This document shows positions 26,762-36,655 of a stretch of DNA of 64,000 nt, in pieces. The translations under genes were made by a program, and so were the position numbers. This DNA comes from Candidatus Ulvibacter alkanivorans (GTDB taxonomy: Bacteria > Bacteroidota > Bacteroidia > Flavobacteriales > Flavobacteriaceae), in the NCBI RefSeq assembly GCF_003333325.1, contig NZ_QOLC01000096.1:1-64000 (forward strand). Reading direction: 5' to 3'. The notes below the pieces were generated by a model that ran no database searches, was not told the DNA's origin, and saw nothing but the letters and a program-made list of their open reading frames with translations. Positions within the stretch are counted from its first letter, which is position 1, and each line of letters starts with the position of its first letter.

Positions 26762-29700
26762 TCAGTTCATCCCTTGTTCTTGTTTCTGAAATTTTTCTAA
26801 AATAGCCAGCGCATTTGCGACCGATGTCACCTTATCTATGGTTAATAGCAATCGCAAACCATTACGTGTTTGTTTCTCTTTCATTTTTACGCGTTGCGAA
26901 TGATTTTGAACAAACTGAAGCACTTGCGAAAATACGGCACTTTGATAATAGGCACTTTGTTGGTCACTTACGAAGTATCCAACCAGTTTTCCTTTCTTCA
27001 TAACAACCCGCTCTAAGCCCATTGCCAAAGCGATCCATTTTATTCGTACACTATTTAACAAATCGATTACCGGTTCCGGAAGCGCCCCAAAACGATCAAT
27101 TAGTTCCTTTTCAAATGTTTTAAGGCCGGCTTCGTCGGTTATCGCATTTATTTTGGTGTATAAATTCAAACGTTCGGTAATATTGTTAACGTAGTCATCG
27201 GGGAACAACAATTCAAAATCGGTATCGATCACCGTTTCTTTTACAAAGTCTTTTTTCTCATGTTCGGTTCCCGAATACAAGTCCTTAAACTCTTTTTCCT
27301 TTAATTCATCTATGGCCTCTGCTAAGATCTTTTGATAAGTTTCAAAACCGATCTCGTTAATAAATCCACTTTGTTCACCTCCTAACAAATCTCCGGCCCC
27401 GCGAATCTCAAGGTCTTTCATTGCAATATTAAGACCGCTGCCCAGTTCACTAAATTGTTCTAGAGCGGTAATCCGTTTTCTTGCCTCCTCGGTCATGGCC
27501 GAATATGGTGGCGTAATAAAATAACAAAAGGCTTTTTTGTTACTTCTCCCCACGCGCCCTCGCATTTGATGTAGGTCGCTCAACCCAAAATTGTTGGCGT
27601 TATTAATAAAAATGGTGTTCGCATTTGGCACGTCCAAGCCACTTTCTATAATCGTAGTAGAAACCAAAACATCAAACTCATTGTTCATAAATCGCAACAT
27701 GAGCTGTTCTAGTTTTTTGCCCTCCATTTGTCCATGGCCAATACCTATCTTTACGTCGGGTAACAACCGTTGCAGCATTCCTGCCACTTCTTTTATATTT
27801 TCAATTCGATTATGTACAAAAAATACTTGACCGCCTCGGGAGACCTCGTATCGAATCGCATCACGAATGGTTTCTTCGCCAAATCGTATCACGTGGGTTT
27901 CTATTGGATACCGGTTGGGTGGAGGTGTAGTAATTACACTTAAATCTCGTGCGGCCATCAAACTAAATTGCAAGGTTCTTGGAATGGGTGTCGCAGTTAA
28001 GGTAAGCGTATCCACATTCTCCTTTATGGTCTTTAATTTGTCCTTAACGGCCACTCCAAATTTCTGTTCCTCATCAATGATCAACAATCCTAGGTCTTTA
28101 AATTCAACCGACTTGTTCACAAGTTGATGTGTGCCAATTACGATATCTAAGCTTCCGGATTTCAATTCTTCTAATACCGTTCTTCTTTCTTTAGCGCTTC
28201 GGAAGCGGTTGAGATAATCTACCCGCACCGGCATTTCAGAGAGTCGTTCACCAAAAGTTTTAAAATGCTGAAACGCCAATATGGTCGTAGGCACAAGCAC
28301 AGCTACTTGTTTACCGTTATCTACCGCTTTGAACGCGGCGCGAATGGCCACCTCGGTCTTTCCGAAGCCAACATCCCCACACACCAATCGATCCATTGGC
28401 TGCTCACTTTCCATATCGCGTTTTACATCCTCGGTGGCCGAAGATTGATCAGGGGTGTCCTCATAAATGAATGACGACTCCAATTCGTGCTGCAAGTAAC
28501 TATCGGGATCGTACTGAAATCCTTTTTGAAGCCTTCGTTTGGCATATAATTCGATGAGGTTGAAGGCAATTTCCTTAACCCTTTTCTTGGTCTTTTGCTT
28601 TAATTTTTTCCAGGCGGCACTTCCTAATTTGTAGATCTTAGGTTCCTTGCCGTCCTTTCCGTTGTACTTGGTGATCTTGTGTAAGGAATGGATACTGAGA
28701 TACAAGATATCACGCTCTCCATAAATTAGTTTTATGGCTTCTTGTTGCTTTCCTTCTACATCGATCTTTTGCAAGCCACCAAACTTTCCTATTCCATGAT
28801 CTATGTGGGTTACGTAATCGCCCACCTCTAAATTAGTTAGTTCCTTTAAGGTAATGGCTTGCTTTTTGGCATAGCCATTCGTTAGCTGGAACTTGTGATA
28901 TCGCTCAAATATCTGATGGTCGGTGTAGCAAACATTTCTATTTTCGTAATCTATAAAGCCTTGATATAACGGAAATACGATGGTTTCATACGCATCCACT
29001 TTCTGGTCCGCGTCTTCAAAAATATCGTGAAATCGCTTTGCTTGTTGTTCGCTGCTGCAAAAGATATAGTTGGTATACCCGTCGGCTACATTGGCATTCA
29101 AATTCTCTATTAGCAAATTGAACTGCTTATTGAAGGAGGGTTGTGGTGCAGTCTTAAAAAGTATATCACTGTCTTTAGCATTGGTCTGCAAGGTGACCGA
29201 TGTAAACGATTGCAATTGTTCTTTTAGCAATTGTGACGTACAAAACAACTCGGAAGGCTCGTTCATTCTTACTTCACCTTTGGTTTCCCCATAAGCTGTT
29301 TCAGCTTTAGCGAACAACCCGTCTACACTACTGCTTAGTAATTCTTCATTCTTTAAAAATACGACGGTCTTGGCATCTATATATTCTAGAAAGCTAAGCC
29401 GCACACTTTGTGTAGTTGAAGCATCCACATTGGGAATGATCGCAATCTTCTTGACCTTTTCTAACGATAACTGGGTTTCAACATCAAACGTACGAATACT
29501 GTCAACTTCATCGCCAAAGAATTCGATGCGATAGGGTTCGTCGTTGCTAAAACTAAACACATCTAAGATCCCTCCACGTACAGAGAACTCTCCCGGTTCG
29601 GTCACGAAATCGGTTCGCTTGAATTTATATTCGAACAACACTTCATTGACAAAATCGATAGAAAGCTCATCCTGCAATGAAATCTTTAAGGTGTTGCGAT

Positions 29701-30115
29701 CTAATTCTTTACGTGTTACAACCTTTTCGAACAGTGCTTCGGGATAGGTAACGATAAGGGCCGGTTTTCGTCTTGAGTTAATACGATTTAACACCTCCGA
29801 TCGCAGCAATACATTTGCGTTGTCGGTCTCTTCTATCTGGTAAGGCCTGCGATAACTGCCGGGATAGAACAATACATTTTGGTCGCCTAATAGATTTTCA
29901 AGGTCGTTAAGGTGGTACGCTGCCTCTTCTTTATCGTTTAAGATCACTAAAAAAGGCCTTTCAGCCTTCTTAAAACTGTTAGCAAGCACAAGACTTACAG
30001 AAGATCCCACCAAGCCCGAAACCGAGACCGAAGCTTGTGAATTGGATATAGCATTCCCTAGTTTTTCAACCGAAGAAGACTTTTCGAATAACGACCGAAC
30101 AAGGGTTTTGCTCAT
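26762..30115 (-). CDS. mfd: Transcription-repair coupling factor
   Basis: Mfd dislodges RNA polymerase stalled at DNA lesions and recruits UvrA. The 1117 residues follow the family order: a UvrB-like N-terminal module (to about 330), an RNA-polymerase-interaction domain beginning near residue 428 (LEVGDYVTHIDHGIGKFGG), and a RecG-like superfamily 2 translocase. The translocase has Walker A GDVGFGKTEVA near 580, IDEEQKFGV, and the TATPIPRTLQFSL and QMRGRVGRS motifs. The TRCF C-terminal domain comes last. The -7 box stands only seven bases from the ATG. Confidence 0.96.
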   Translation of the reverse strand: MSKTLVRSLFEKSSSVEKLGNAISNSQASVSVSGLVGSSVSLVLANSFKKAERPFLVILNDKEEAAYHLNDLENLLGDQNVLFYPGSYRRPYQIEETDNANVLLRSEVLNRINSRRKPALIVTYPEALFEKVVTRKELDRNTLKISLQDELSIDFVNEVLFEYKFKRTDFVTEPGEFSVRGGILDVFSFSNDEPYRIEFFGDEVDSIRTFDVETQLSLEKVKKIAIIPNVDASTTQSVRLSFLEYIDAKTVVFLKNEELLSSSVDGLFAKAETAYGETKGEVRMNEPSELFCTSQLLKEQLQSFTSVTLQTNAKDSDILFKTAPQPSFNKQFNLLIENLNANVADGYTNYIFCSSEQQAKRFHDIFEDADQKVDAYETIVFPLYQGFIDYENRNVCYTDHQIFERYHKFQLTNGYAKKQAITLKELTNLEVGDYVTHIDHGIGKFGGLQKIDVEGKQQEAIKLIYGERDILYLSIHSLHKITKYNGKDGKEPKIYKLGSAAWKKLKQKTKKRVKEIAFNLIELYAKRRLQKGFQYDPDSYLQHELESSFIYEDTPDQSSATEDVKRDMESEQPMDRLVCGDVGFGKTEVAIRAAFKAVDNGKQVAVLVPTTILAFQHFKTFGERLSEMPVRVDYLNRFRSAKERRTVLEELKSGSLDIVIGTHQLVNKSVEFKDLGLLIIDEEQKFGVAVKDKLKTIKENVDTLTLTATPIPRTLQFSLMAARDLSVITTPPPNRYPIETHVIRFGEETIRDAIRYEVSRGGQVFFVHNRIENIKEVAGMLQRLLPDVKIGIGHGQMEGKKLEQLMLRFMNNEFDVLVSTTIIESGLDVPNANTIFINNANNFGLSDLHQMRGRVGRSNKKAFCYFITPPYSAMTEEARKRITALEQFSELGSGLNIAMKDLEIRGAGDLLGGEQSGFINEIGFETYQKILAEAIDELKEKEFKDLYSGTEHEKKDFVKETVIDTDFELLFPDDYVNNITERLNLYTKINAITDEAGLKTFEKELIDRFGALPEPVIDLLNSVRIKWIALAMGLERVVMKKGKLVGYFVSDQQSAYYQSAVFSQVLQFVQNHSQRVKMKEKQTRNGLRLLLTIDKVTSVANALAILEKFQKQEQGMN

Positions 30116-30122
30116 AGGGGGG

Positions 30123-30130
30123 CAAAGATA
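30123..30130 (-). promoter_or_regulatory. -7 box TATCTTTG of mfd
   Basis: On the minus strand a perfect TAnnTTTG is followed by seven bases and then the mfd ATG, leaving a leader of only a few nucleotides. Confidence 0.6.
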
Positions 30131-30218
30131 CTGTCTTCTTTAAAAAATCGCTATCTGCATTCTCACTTTTATCATTTTAATAACATAAAATAGGCGGTGC
30201 TTTTACTACTTTAACCTA

Positions 30219-31571
30219 ATGGGAATTAAAGAATACGATGTTTTTGTTATTGGTACAGGAACCGCCGGGAAGAATGTAGCTTACGACTGTGCCGCTGAAG
30301 GTATGCGCGTGGCCATTGCAGACAATAGGGAATTTGGAGGCACATGTGCCAATCGCGGGTGTGATCCAAAAAAAGTATTGGTGGGAATTACCGAGACCCT
30401 ACAATTAGCCGAAAATTTACAAGGAAAAGGAATTACTAATATTCCAGAAGTTAATTGGGAGGCCTTGCAACAGTTTAAAAGCACATTTACCAACGCTGTT
30501 CCTGCGGCCACCGAAAAGAAATTAAAAAAGGCAGGGATTGCCATGTACCATCAATCGCCTACTTTTCTTGACGAAAACACCTTAAGTGTGGAAGGAAAGA
30601 CCGTTCGGGCAAAAAAGATCGTAATTGCAACCGGGCAAAAGCCTCGAGAGCTCAAAATTCCTGGGCGCTCGCATTTGCTTACTAGCGACGATTTCATGGA
30701 ACTTCCAAAATTGCCAGAAGAACTAATTTTTATAGGTGCCGGCTATGTAGGTATGGAATTCGCGCATATCGCCGCACGTTGCGGTGCTTCAGTTACCGTA
30801 ATAGAATTCGAAGACCGTCCACTGGCTCAATTTGAAGAAACTGTTGTTTCCTATCTTACCGAAGCTTCCGAAGCATTAGGAATCAACTTTATCTTTAATG
30901 CAGAAGTGACCAAAGTAGAAAAACTTCGTAAAAATTACCGAGTTCATTTTCGGAAAGATGGAAAAAAAGAATCGGTCACGACTCGTATGGTCTTTAACAC
31001 CGCAGGTAGAGTTCCTGCCATCGATGCCCTCGACCTAAAAAAAGGAAATGTCGCTTTTGAGAAAAAAGGCATTAAAGTAAACGAATATTTGCAGAGTCCA
31101 ACCAACGCTTCAGTCTATGCTTGCGGCGATGTTTCGGCTAGTGGAAGCTTACCGCTTACTCCTACCTCATCCCAAGAAGCACGGATCGTCTCCAAGAACA
31201 TTCGCAATGGCAACCGGACGAAAATGGATTTCCCGCCCGTGCCTTCGGTTGTATTTACCTTTCCGCAGTTAGCGTCTATCGGACTCACCGAAGCGGAAGC
31301 AAAAGCACAAGGTTATACTATTTCCGTTAAATCTAAAAGTGTCCCCGATTGGTATAACGCAAAACAGATCAACGAGGATACCTATGCGTTTAAAACAATT
31401 ATCGACACCGAGCGAAATCTCGTATTAGGAGCTCATATAATTGCCCCTCATGCCAGTGAAATGATCAATTTATTTGTAGTTGCCATGTGTGGAAAACTTC
31501 AGTGTAAAGACATAAAAGCCATGATCTTTGCGTACCCCACATGGGGGAACGACATCAAGGGAATGGTATAA
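30219..31571 (+). CDS. Pyridine nucleotide-disulfide oxidoreductase, glutathione-reductase-like
   Basis: This 450-residue flavoprotein has the FAD-binding GTGTAGKNVAYDCA, the redox-active CxxxxC in GGTCANRGCDPKKV, and a second Rossmann fold with GAGYVGMEFAHIAARCGASVTVIEFEDRP. The Glu after the second strand favours NADH over NADPH. CGDVSASGSLPLTP binds the FAD tail, and the dimerisation domain ends in FAYPTWGNDIKGMV. In glutathione or lipoamide reductases this last segment reads HPT..E, so the catalytic His is Tyr here. The electron acceptor is unknown. It converges on the PLP-enzyme gene with an 8-bp gap. Confidence 0.85.
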   Translation: MGIKEYDVFVIGTGTAGKNVAYDCAAEGMRVAIADNREFGGTCANRGCDPKKVLVGITETLQLAENLQGKGITNIPEVNWEALQQFKSTFTNAVPAATEKKLKKAGIAMYHQSPTFLDENTLSVEGKTVRAKKIVIATGQKPRELKIPGRSHLLTSDDFMELPKLPEELIFIGAGYVGMEFAHIAARCGASVTVIEFEDRPLAQFEETVVSYLTEASEALGINFIFNAEVTKVEKLRKNYRVHFRKDGKKESVTTRMVFNTAGRVPAIDALDLKKGNVAFEKKGIKVNEYLQSPTNASVYACGDVSASGSLPLTPTSSQEARIVSKNIRNGNRTKMDFPPVPSVVFTFPQLASIGLTEAEAKAQGYTISVKSKSVPDWYNAKQINEDTYAFKTIIDTERNLVLGAHIIAPHASEMINLFVVAMCGKLQCKDIKAMIFAYPTWGNDIKGMV

Positions 31572-31579
31572 GTAATTTG

Positions 31580-32722
31580 CTAGAAACAGCTATATAGCTT
31601 TTCAAGATCCCTCTGCGAATTATACACATTAGGCGAAACACGAATTGCCTCTCCACGATACGAAACAAGTATGTTTTCTTCGGAAAGTTTTGACTTAAGC
31701 GCAGCCATTCGTTGCTCTTTTGGCAAGTAGATGCCAAATAGATGGTGTGCACGCGCATTTGGAGCTTCGATAAAATATCCTTTTTCCTGAAGCATCTGTA
31801 CTGCCTTAGTATTTATTTGCTCACAGTATTTCTGAATGGCAGCCGGAGTCCATTCCAGCAGTTGTCTTATGGCTTCGGAAAGCATGGGTGTTAAAATAAA
31901 ATTGCTGGATTCCCCAACATCGTATCTTGTCGCTTTCGGCTTAAAGGTTTCGTTGTATGTGACCAAATTCGAAAAATCCTCACTGCCTTGGTGATTCATC
32001 CAGTTGTTCTCAATAGGGTTCCCATGATGAAAACGTTCGCCAAAATATGCGACCCCTAGACTATAAGGACCCAGCAACCATTTGTATCCACCACAAACTA
32101 ATGCGTCCGGTTGTATCTCTTTAATTGAAAATGGCATGGCTCCTACACTTTGAGTACCATCAACGATCAAAAAAGCACCCACATCCAACGTCCTTTTTCT
32201 CACGCTGACCAAATCGAACTTAGTCCCGTCTGCCCAATGTACATGTGGTATGGCTACACATTTTGTTTTGGTTGTTATAGCTTCCAACAGCTGAATATTC
32301 CATTGTTTGCCACGACCAGAAACAATTGGTGGAGCAACGATAGTTTTAATTCGAACTCCTTTTTGCTTTTCTAATTGCTTCCATGCATAGTAATTACTGG
32401 GAAACTGCTCTTCTAACACGATGATCTCATCACCTTTGTTAAACGGAATATTATGAAGTGCTGTTGCGATTCCGTAGGAAACAGAAGGAATGATTGCAAT
32501 ACTCTCGGGATCGTTGCACTCGATTAGTTTTGCAAATCGTTGTTTTAAAATTATTTTTTCAGAAAAGAAATCAGATTCGCTAATGGTATAAGGTTCCGAT
32601 TTCCGTTTTAAATTTTCGATGCCGATCTTTTCTACCGATCGTAGTTGAGGAGACATATACGCTCCATTTAAGTAAGTTACGTTTTCGGCAAGTGCGAATA
32701 AATCTTTTTGATGTGAAAGCAT
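31580..32722 (-). CDS. Aminotransferase class V-fold PLP enzyme
   Basis: This 380-residue fold-type I enzyme has the PLP Asp in VDGTQSVGAMPF and the Schiff-base lysine in CGGYKWLLGPYSLG, motifs of the cysteine desulfurase/isopenicillin N epimerase/kynureninase group. It lacks the active-site cysteine loop expected of a true NifS/SufS. Substrate is not predictable. Its ATG overlaps by one base the stop of the upstream TspO-like gene (TAATG), so the two are co-translated. Confidence 0.85.
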   Translation of the reverse strand: MLSHQKDLFALAENVTYLNGAYMSPQLRSVEKIGIENLKRKSEPYTISESDFFSEKIILKQRFAKLIECNDPESIAIIPSVSYGIATALHNIPFNKGDEIIVLEEQFPSNYYAWKQLEKQKGVRIKTIVAPPIVSGRGKQWNIQLLEAITTKTKCVAIPHVHWADGTKFDLVSVRKRTLDVGAFLIVDGTQSVGAMPFSIKEIQPDALVCGGYKWLLGPYSLGVAYFGERFHHGNPIENNWMNHQGSEDFSNLVTYNETFKPKATRYDVGESSNFILTPMLSEAIRQLLEWTPAAIQKYCEQINTKAVQMLQEKGYFIEAPNARAHHLFGIYLPKEQRMAALKSKLSEENILVSYRGEAIRVSPNVYNSQRDLEKLYSCF

Positions 32723-33519
32723 TAGCGATTAAGGTATTGTTTTAGTTTGATTGCCGGACTGGTGTCGCGATTCATATAAGCGTGAATGGCGCTACTACTA
32801 AACAACATAGCGGCCACAAAAATAGCCGAATATGTAACAATTTCATTCGATTCCCAATTGGCAACTGCGATCGCGGCCAAGGCCCATGCTCCTACCAAGG
32901 CAAATTCACGCATGTTTCGTTTCCATGTGACAGCCAAATTAATAGCTCCGACAATAGCGATCAACAACACCGTCCAACTCGTTTCTGAAACGCCCCAGCC
33001 ATTCCAGCCAATACTGGTTAAATAGGCCGCAACATTTGCAATGGCCGCAACCGTGATCCAACCGCTGTAAAAAACAAAAGGCCACCATAAAAAAGCAATC
33101 ACCGATATGGGCGCATCCCAAAGCTCCATTTTATTGTTGAGCACAATCTTTAGCAGTGAGAACAACAATACAAACATCGCGAGTATCGAAAAATTAAAAT
33201 ACCCGTACAACCAAAACACCACCCAAAGCATATTCGCCAAACACGACATTGCAAACCACCAGCCGGTTTTTAAGATAAAGGCATCATCTTTTACCTTGAC
33301 AAAAAGGCTTCTCGATTGATAGATCACAAAACCTAATAGCAACAAATAAATAAGACCCCAAATGGAGAAGGCGTAACCGGCAGGAGTAAAAAGATTGGTC
33401 GTTGCCGCAGAAACCTCTCCAATAGTAGTGTTATTAATAGCACCCGTATTCGAGCCGTAATTCACAAGGATCACAGCTATAAACATGATAATATTAGCAA
33501 TTTGAAATGTCTTTTTCAT
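32722..33519 (-). CDS. Tryptophan-rich TspO/MBR-like membrane protein
   Basis: This 265-residue membrane protein has about eight hydrophobic segments and many Trp (FSIWGLIYLLLL, GWWFAMSCLANMLWVVFWLYGY, WWPFVFYSGWITVAA). TspO proteins are usually near 160 residues with five helices, so this is the longer tryptophan-rich sensory-protein relative common in Flavobacteria. TspO relatives bind tetrapyrroles or lipids, but ligand residues cannot be mapped with confidence here. It is the first gene of a two-gene unit with the PLP enzyme. Confidence 0.7.
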   Translation of the reverse strand: MKKTFQIANIIMFIAVILVNYGSNTGAINNTTIGEVSAATTNLFTPAGYAFSIWGLIYLLLLGFVIYQSRSLFVKVKDDAFILKTGWWFAMSCLANMLWVVFWLYGYFNFSILAMFVLLFSLLKIVLNNKMELWDAPISVIAFLWWPFVFYSGWITVAAIANVAAYLTSIGWNGWGVSETSWTVLLIAIVGAINLAVTWKRNMREFALVGAWALAAIAVANWESNEIVTYSAIFVAAMLFSSSAIHAYMNRDTSPAIKLKQYLNR

Positions 33520-33557
33520 CCTTATCTTTTTTTTCGAGTTGTATAAAGTTACTGAAA

Positions 33558-34202
33558 TTATGATTGGCTAGAAACACAGAGCACTTCCCCATCTGCAATA
33601 GCAAAAACCTCATCGGTCTCCACAGGCGAAACAATATGCTTACCGGTAAATGCACCAAAGGCCGGAAGGATAAGCTGGTTCTTGGTCTTGTAAAAGCATG
33701 AGAATCGATGCTGCTGCCGCCCCACACCACGTAGTCGAACACCGGGATGAACGTGTCCAGCTATATTGAACAACTTGGGGTCTTCTATTGGGTGATGCGT
33801 AAATATAAACGCATCGAGCTGTAATTGCATCTTCACTTCGATGCCGATGTCTTCAAACTTAAACACCGGTATAATGTCATGATTTCCTTGAATCAAAATG
33901 ACGTCGATGTTAGTTTTACCTATCCATTCTTCAAAAAAGTTCCATTCGTTGTTGATACTACTGTGAAACAGGTCGCCTAGAAAGCAGATGGATCTAGGTT
34001 CGTAAACAGCTAACATTTCATCTAACTTTTTAAAGTTTGTACGTGTAGCTTGAGCAGGAATGGCAGCACCATGTTTTCTGAAATGCGCTACTTTTCCGAA
34101 GTGCACATCGGCAATAAGCAACATCGCTCTATCTTTCCAATAGACCGCACCACTTGGATGTAACTCAAATGTGTGGCCGTGTATGTGTATGGTTTGTGTC
34201 AT
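33558..34202 (-). CDS. pdeM: Ligase-associated DNA damage response endonuclease PdeM
   Basis: This 214-residue calcineurin-fold metallophosphoesterase shows the metal-ligand series DVHFGK, GDLFHS, GNHD, THHP and GHVHPG in order. It is the nuclease subunit of the ligase-associated DNA damage response set found in many Bacteroidota and Proteobacteria. The start overlaps the helicase stop by 4 nt, so it is the last gene of the four-gene operon. Homologues from Pseudomonas have Mn-dependent phosphodiesterase and ssDNA endonuclease activity; that is family knowledge, not shown here. Confidence 0.9.
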   Translation of the reverse strand: MTQTIHIHGHTFELHPSGAVYWKDRAMLLIADVHFGKVAHFRKHGAAIPAQATRTNFKKLDEMLAVYEPRSICFLGDLFHSSINNEWNFFEEWIGKTNIDVILIQGNHDIIPVFKFEDIGIEVKMQLQLDAFIFTHHPIEDPKLFNIAGHVHPGVRLRGVGRQQHRFSCFYKTKNQLILPAFGAFTGKHIVSPVETDEVFAIADGEVLCVSSQS

Positions 34203-36655
34203 TCTAATCTCAATTTCATTTTCTTGATGCGATCTGCTAATTTTTCCGAAGAGAGCTTTTCCCGCAACCTATCGGTAATTATTGGAAAGCTAAACGGGGT
34301 TGGTTTTTTACATTGTTTCCAAACGATCTGTTGGGTACGTATGCGTTCTAAGGCCATGCGCAATCGCCCTTCTTCCAGTTGATGCTCAAAGGTCTCCCGA
34401 AAGGCTTGTTGGTATAATAAATTTTCGGGTTCGTAATCGCGAAACACGTCGAACAGCAACTGGGAATTGCTTTGTAAATGTTTTGTTTTGATCATTTTAT
34501 TCGGATACCCTTGAAAGACCATTCCACTAATGACTGCAATATCACGAAATTTTCGTCTGGCAAGTTCGGTCGAGTTCAAGCTCTTTTGAAGGTCATCAAA
34601 AAGATAGTCGGTTGTTAAAAGGTCATTGTCGATCACTTGTTGCATATCGATAGGTTGATCGCTCAATAATTCAAATCCGTAGTCATTATACGCCAACGAA
34701 AAACTGATTGGTTTCAACAAACTAATTCGATAAGCGAGCAATCCACTCATGGCCTCATGTACAAATCGACCTTCGAACGGATAAAACAAAGCGTGGTAGC
34801 CTTCTCGTGTTTTAAAGGTTTCTATTAAAAATTCATTTTCGCCCGGTACGATCGATTCTACCTCTTGGCGATCGAATAGTTGACGCAGTGCTTTTAATTC
34901 GGGTGTATTTCGTTTATGGTCGGCTTCACTTTGCAATTCTTCCCGTAGAATTTTACTCATTTGTGAAGATAGCGGCAAGCGCCCACCCATAAAACTCACC
35001 ACATTTGCCGTTCGTTTAGAAGACCTTCGCACTTGAGCCGTCATATTCCGAAGACGGACCAACTCGAGTGTTCTTCCTGCAAACACGAAGGTATCACCGG
35101 GTTTCATTTTCCCAATAAACCACTCTTCTATGGTGCCAATAAATCCGCCGGACACATATTTTACCAAAAGCATACTGTCACTAACGATCGTCCCAATAGA
35201 CAGGCGGTGCATCATCGCAATACGTCTGCTTTCAACCTTGAACAATCCTTCCGAAGTCACCGCCACACGTTTGTATTCGTCGTAGGCTTGTAGGCTCTGA
35301 CTTCCAATAGTGATAAAATTAAGACACCACTGCCATTGTTCTTCGGTCATACCTTGGAAGCAAAAGGTCTTTTTTACTTCGGAAGCTATTTCCTTCGGAA
35401 AGAATCCATTGCTTACTGCCAGGGTAACCAGGTATTGGATCAACACGTCGAAGCTTAATAAGTAGGGAATGCGATCTTCTATCACTTCCTCCTTTACAGC
35501 GCGTTTTAAAGCGGAAGCTTCCACCAGTTCCAGCGCATGGGTTGGCAAAAAATAGATCACTGATGCTTCTCCGGGTCTGTGATTACTTCTCCCGGCTCGT
35601 TGTAAGAACTTTGCCACTCCCTTTGGTCCCCCAATTTGTATGATGGTTTCTACGGGGGCAAAATCGACCCCTAGATCTAAACTTGACGTCGCCACTACGG
35701 CAGTTAGCGATTCATTACGTATGGCTTGTTCCACCCACAGGCGTGTATCCTTTGCAATACTACCATGGTGCATAGCGATCTCACCAGCAAATTCGGGATG
35801 TGCTGCCAGTAATTTCTGAAACCATATCTCGCATTGACCTCTGGTATTGGTAAACAATAGCGTGGTCTTGCTCTTTTTGATAATGGGTACAATATCTTCC
35901 AATAAATGCAATCCCAAATGTCCGCGCCACGGAAAGGTTTCCATTTTCTTCGGTATGATGGATCGCACTTGGATCTTTTTTTTGATCTTAGCCTTGATAA
36001 GCACTGAATTCTCACGAAATGAGGCGTCCATTCCCAACAACACATCTTGCGCCTGTTCTAAGTTTCCAATGGTGGCCGAAACGCCCCAAATTCGAAGTTT
36101 AGGTGCTACCGTTTTTAATCGGGACAGGGCCAATTCCATTTGAACCCCGCGTTTGCTACCCAATAGTTCGTGCCATTCATCTACGACTACCGCTGTCAAA
36201 GTTGAAAAGGTCTTATCGTAGCCTTTAGAGGCTAACAACAACATCAAGCTTTCCGGTGTGGTGATTAACAGATCGGGCATTGCTTTTTTCTGTTTTGCTC
36301 GTTCGCTCTGTGGTGTGTCCCCGGTTCGAATGCCAACGGTCATTCCCGTTTCCAGATCGTCTGCAAACCGTTGTGCGGCCTGCTGTATCTCTACAGAAAG
36401 GGCGCGTAGGGGAGTGATCCAAATTGCTTTAATTCCTTTGCTGCGCACCGATTTGTAATCAGGGTTATCTTTTATGTAATTCAATACAATTGGAGCCCAA
36501 AGCGCATAGGTCTTACCACTACCTGTAGGTGCGTTTAGCAGACCGTGCTTGCCTTGTAAAAAAGCATTCCAAGTTTTTGTTTGAAAAGGAAATGGTTTCC
36601 AGTTTTGCTGCTGAAACCACGCTTTTGCCATTGCTATAAGCTGAGACCTGTTCAT
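34199..36655 (-). CDS. Ligase-associated DEXH-box helicase (Lhr-core type)
   Basis: This 818-residue superfamily 2 helicase has Walker A NAPTGSGKTYALWAP near residue 45, DEWHELLGSKRGVQ as motif II, and the motif VI-like QRAGRSNHRPGEAS. A winged-helix and Lhr-core domain follow to the C-terminus. It is shorter than full Lhr and matches the core version found in ligase-associated operons, which translocates 3'-5' on ssDNA and unwinds RNA:DNA hybrids in the studied relatives. It overlaps both neighbours by 4 nt. Six copies of the TTCCGAAG octamer fall in it. Confidence 0.92.
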   Translation of the reverse strand: MNRSQLIAMAKAWFQQQNWKPFPFQTKTWNAFLQGKHGLLNAPTGSGKTYALWAPIVLNYIKDNPDYKSVRSKGIKAIWITPLRALSVEIQQAAQRFADDLETGMTVGIRTGDTPQSERAKQKKAMPDLLITTPESLMLLLASKGYDKTFSTLTAVVVDEWHELLGSKRGVQMELALSRLKTVAPKLRIWGVSATIGNLEQAQDVLLGMDASFRENSVLIKAKIKKKIQVRSIIPKKMETFPWRGHLGLHLLEDIVPIIKKSKTTLLFTNTRGQCEIWFQKLLAAHPEFAGEIAMHHGSIAKDTRLWVEQAIRNESLTAVVATSSLDLGVDFAPVETIIQIGGPKGVAKFLQRAGRSNHRPGEASVIYFLPTHALELVEASALKRAVKEEVIEDRIPYLLSFDVLIQYLVTLAVSNGFFPKEIASEVKKTFCFQGMTEEQWQWCLNFITIGSQSLQAYDEYKRVAVTSEGLFKVESRRIAMMHRLSIGTIVSDSMLLVKYVSGGFIGTIEEWFIGKMKPGDTFVFAGRTLELVRLRNMTAQVRRSSKRTANVVSFMGGRLPLSSQMSKILREELQSEADHKRNTPELKALRQLFDRQEVESIVPGENEFLIETFKTREGYHALFYPFEGRFVHEAMSGLLAYRISLLKPISFSLAYNDYGFELLSDQPIDMQQVIDNDLLTTDYLFDDLQKSLNSTELARRKFRDIAVISGMVFQGYPNKMIKTKHLQSNSQLLFDVFRDYEPENLLYQQAFRETFEHQLEEGRLRMALERIRTQQIVWKQCKKPTPFSFPIITDRLREKLSSEKLADRIKKMKLRLE

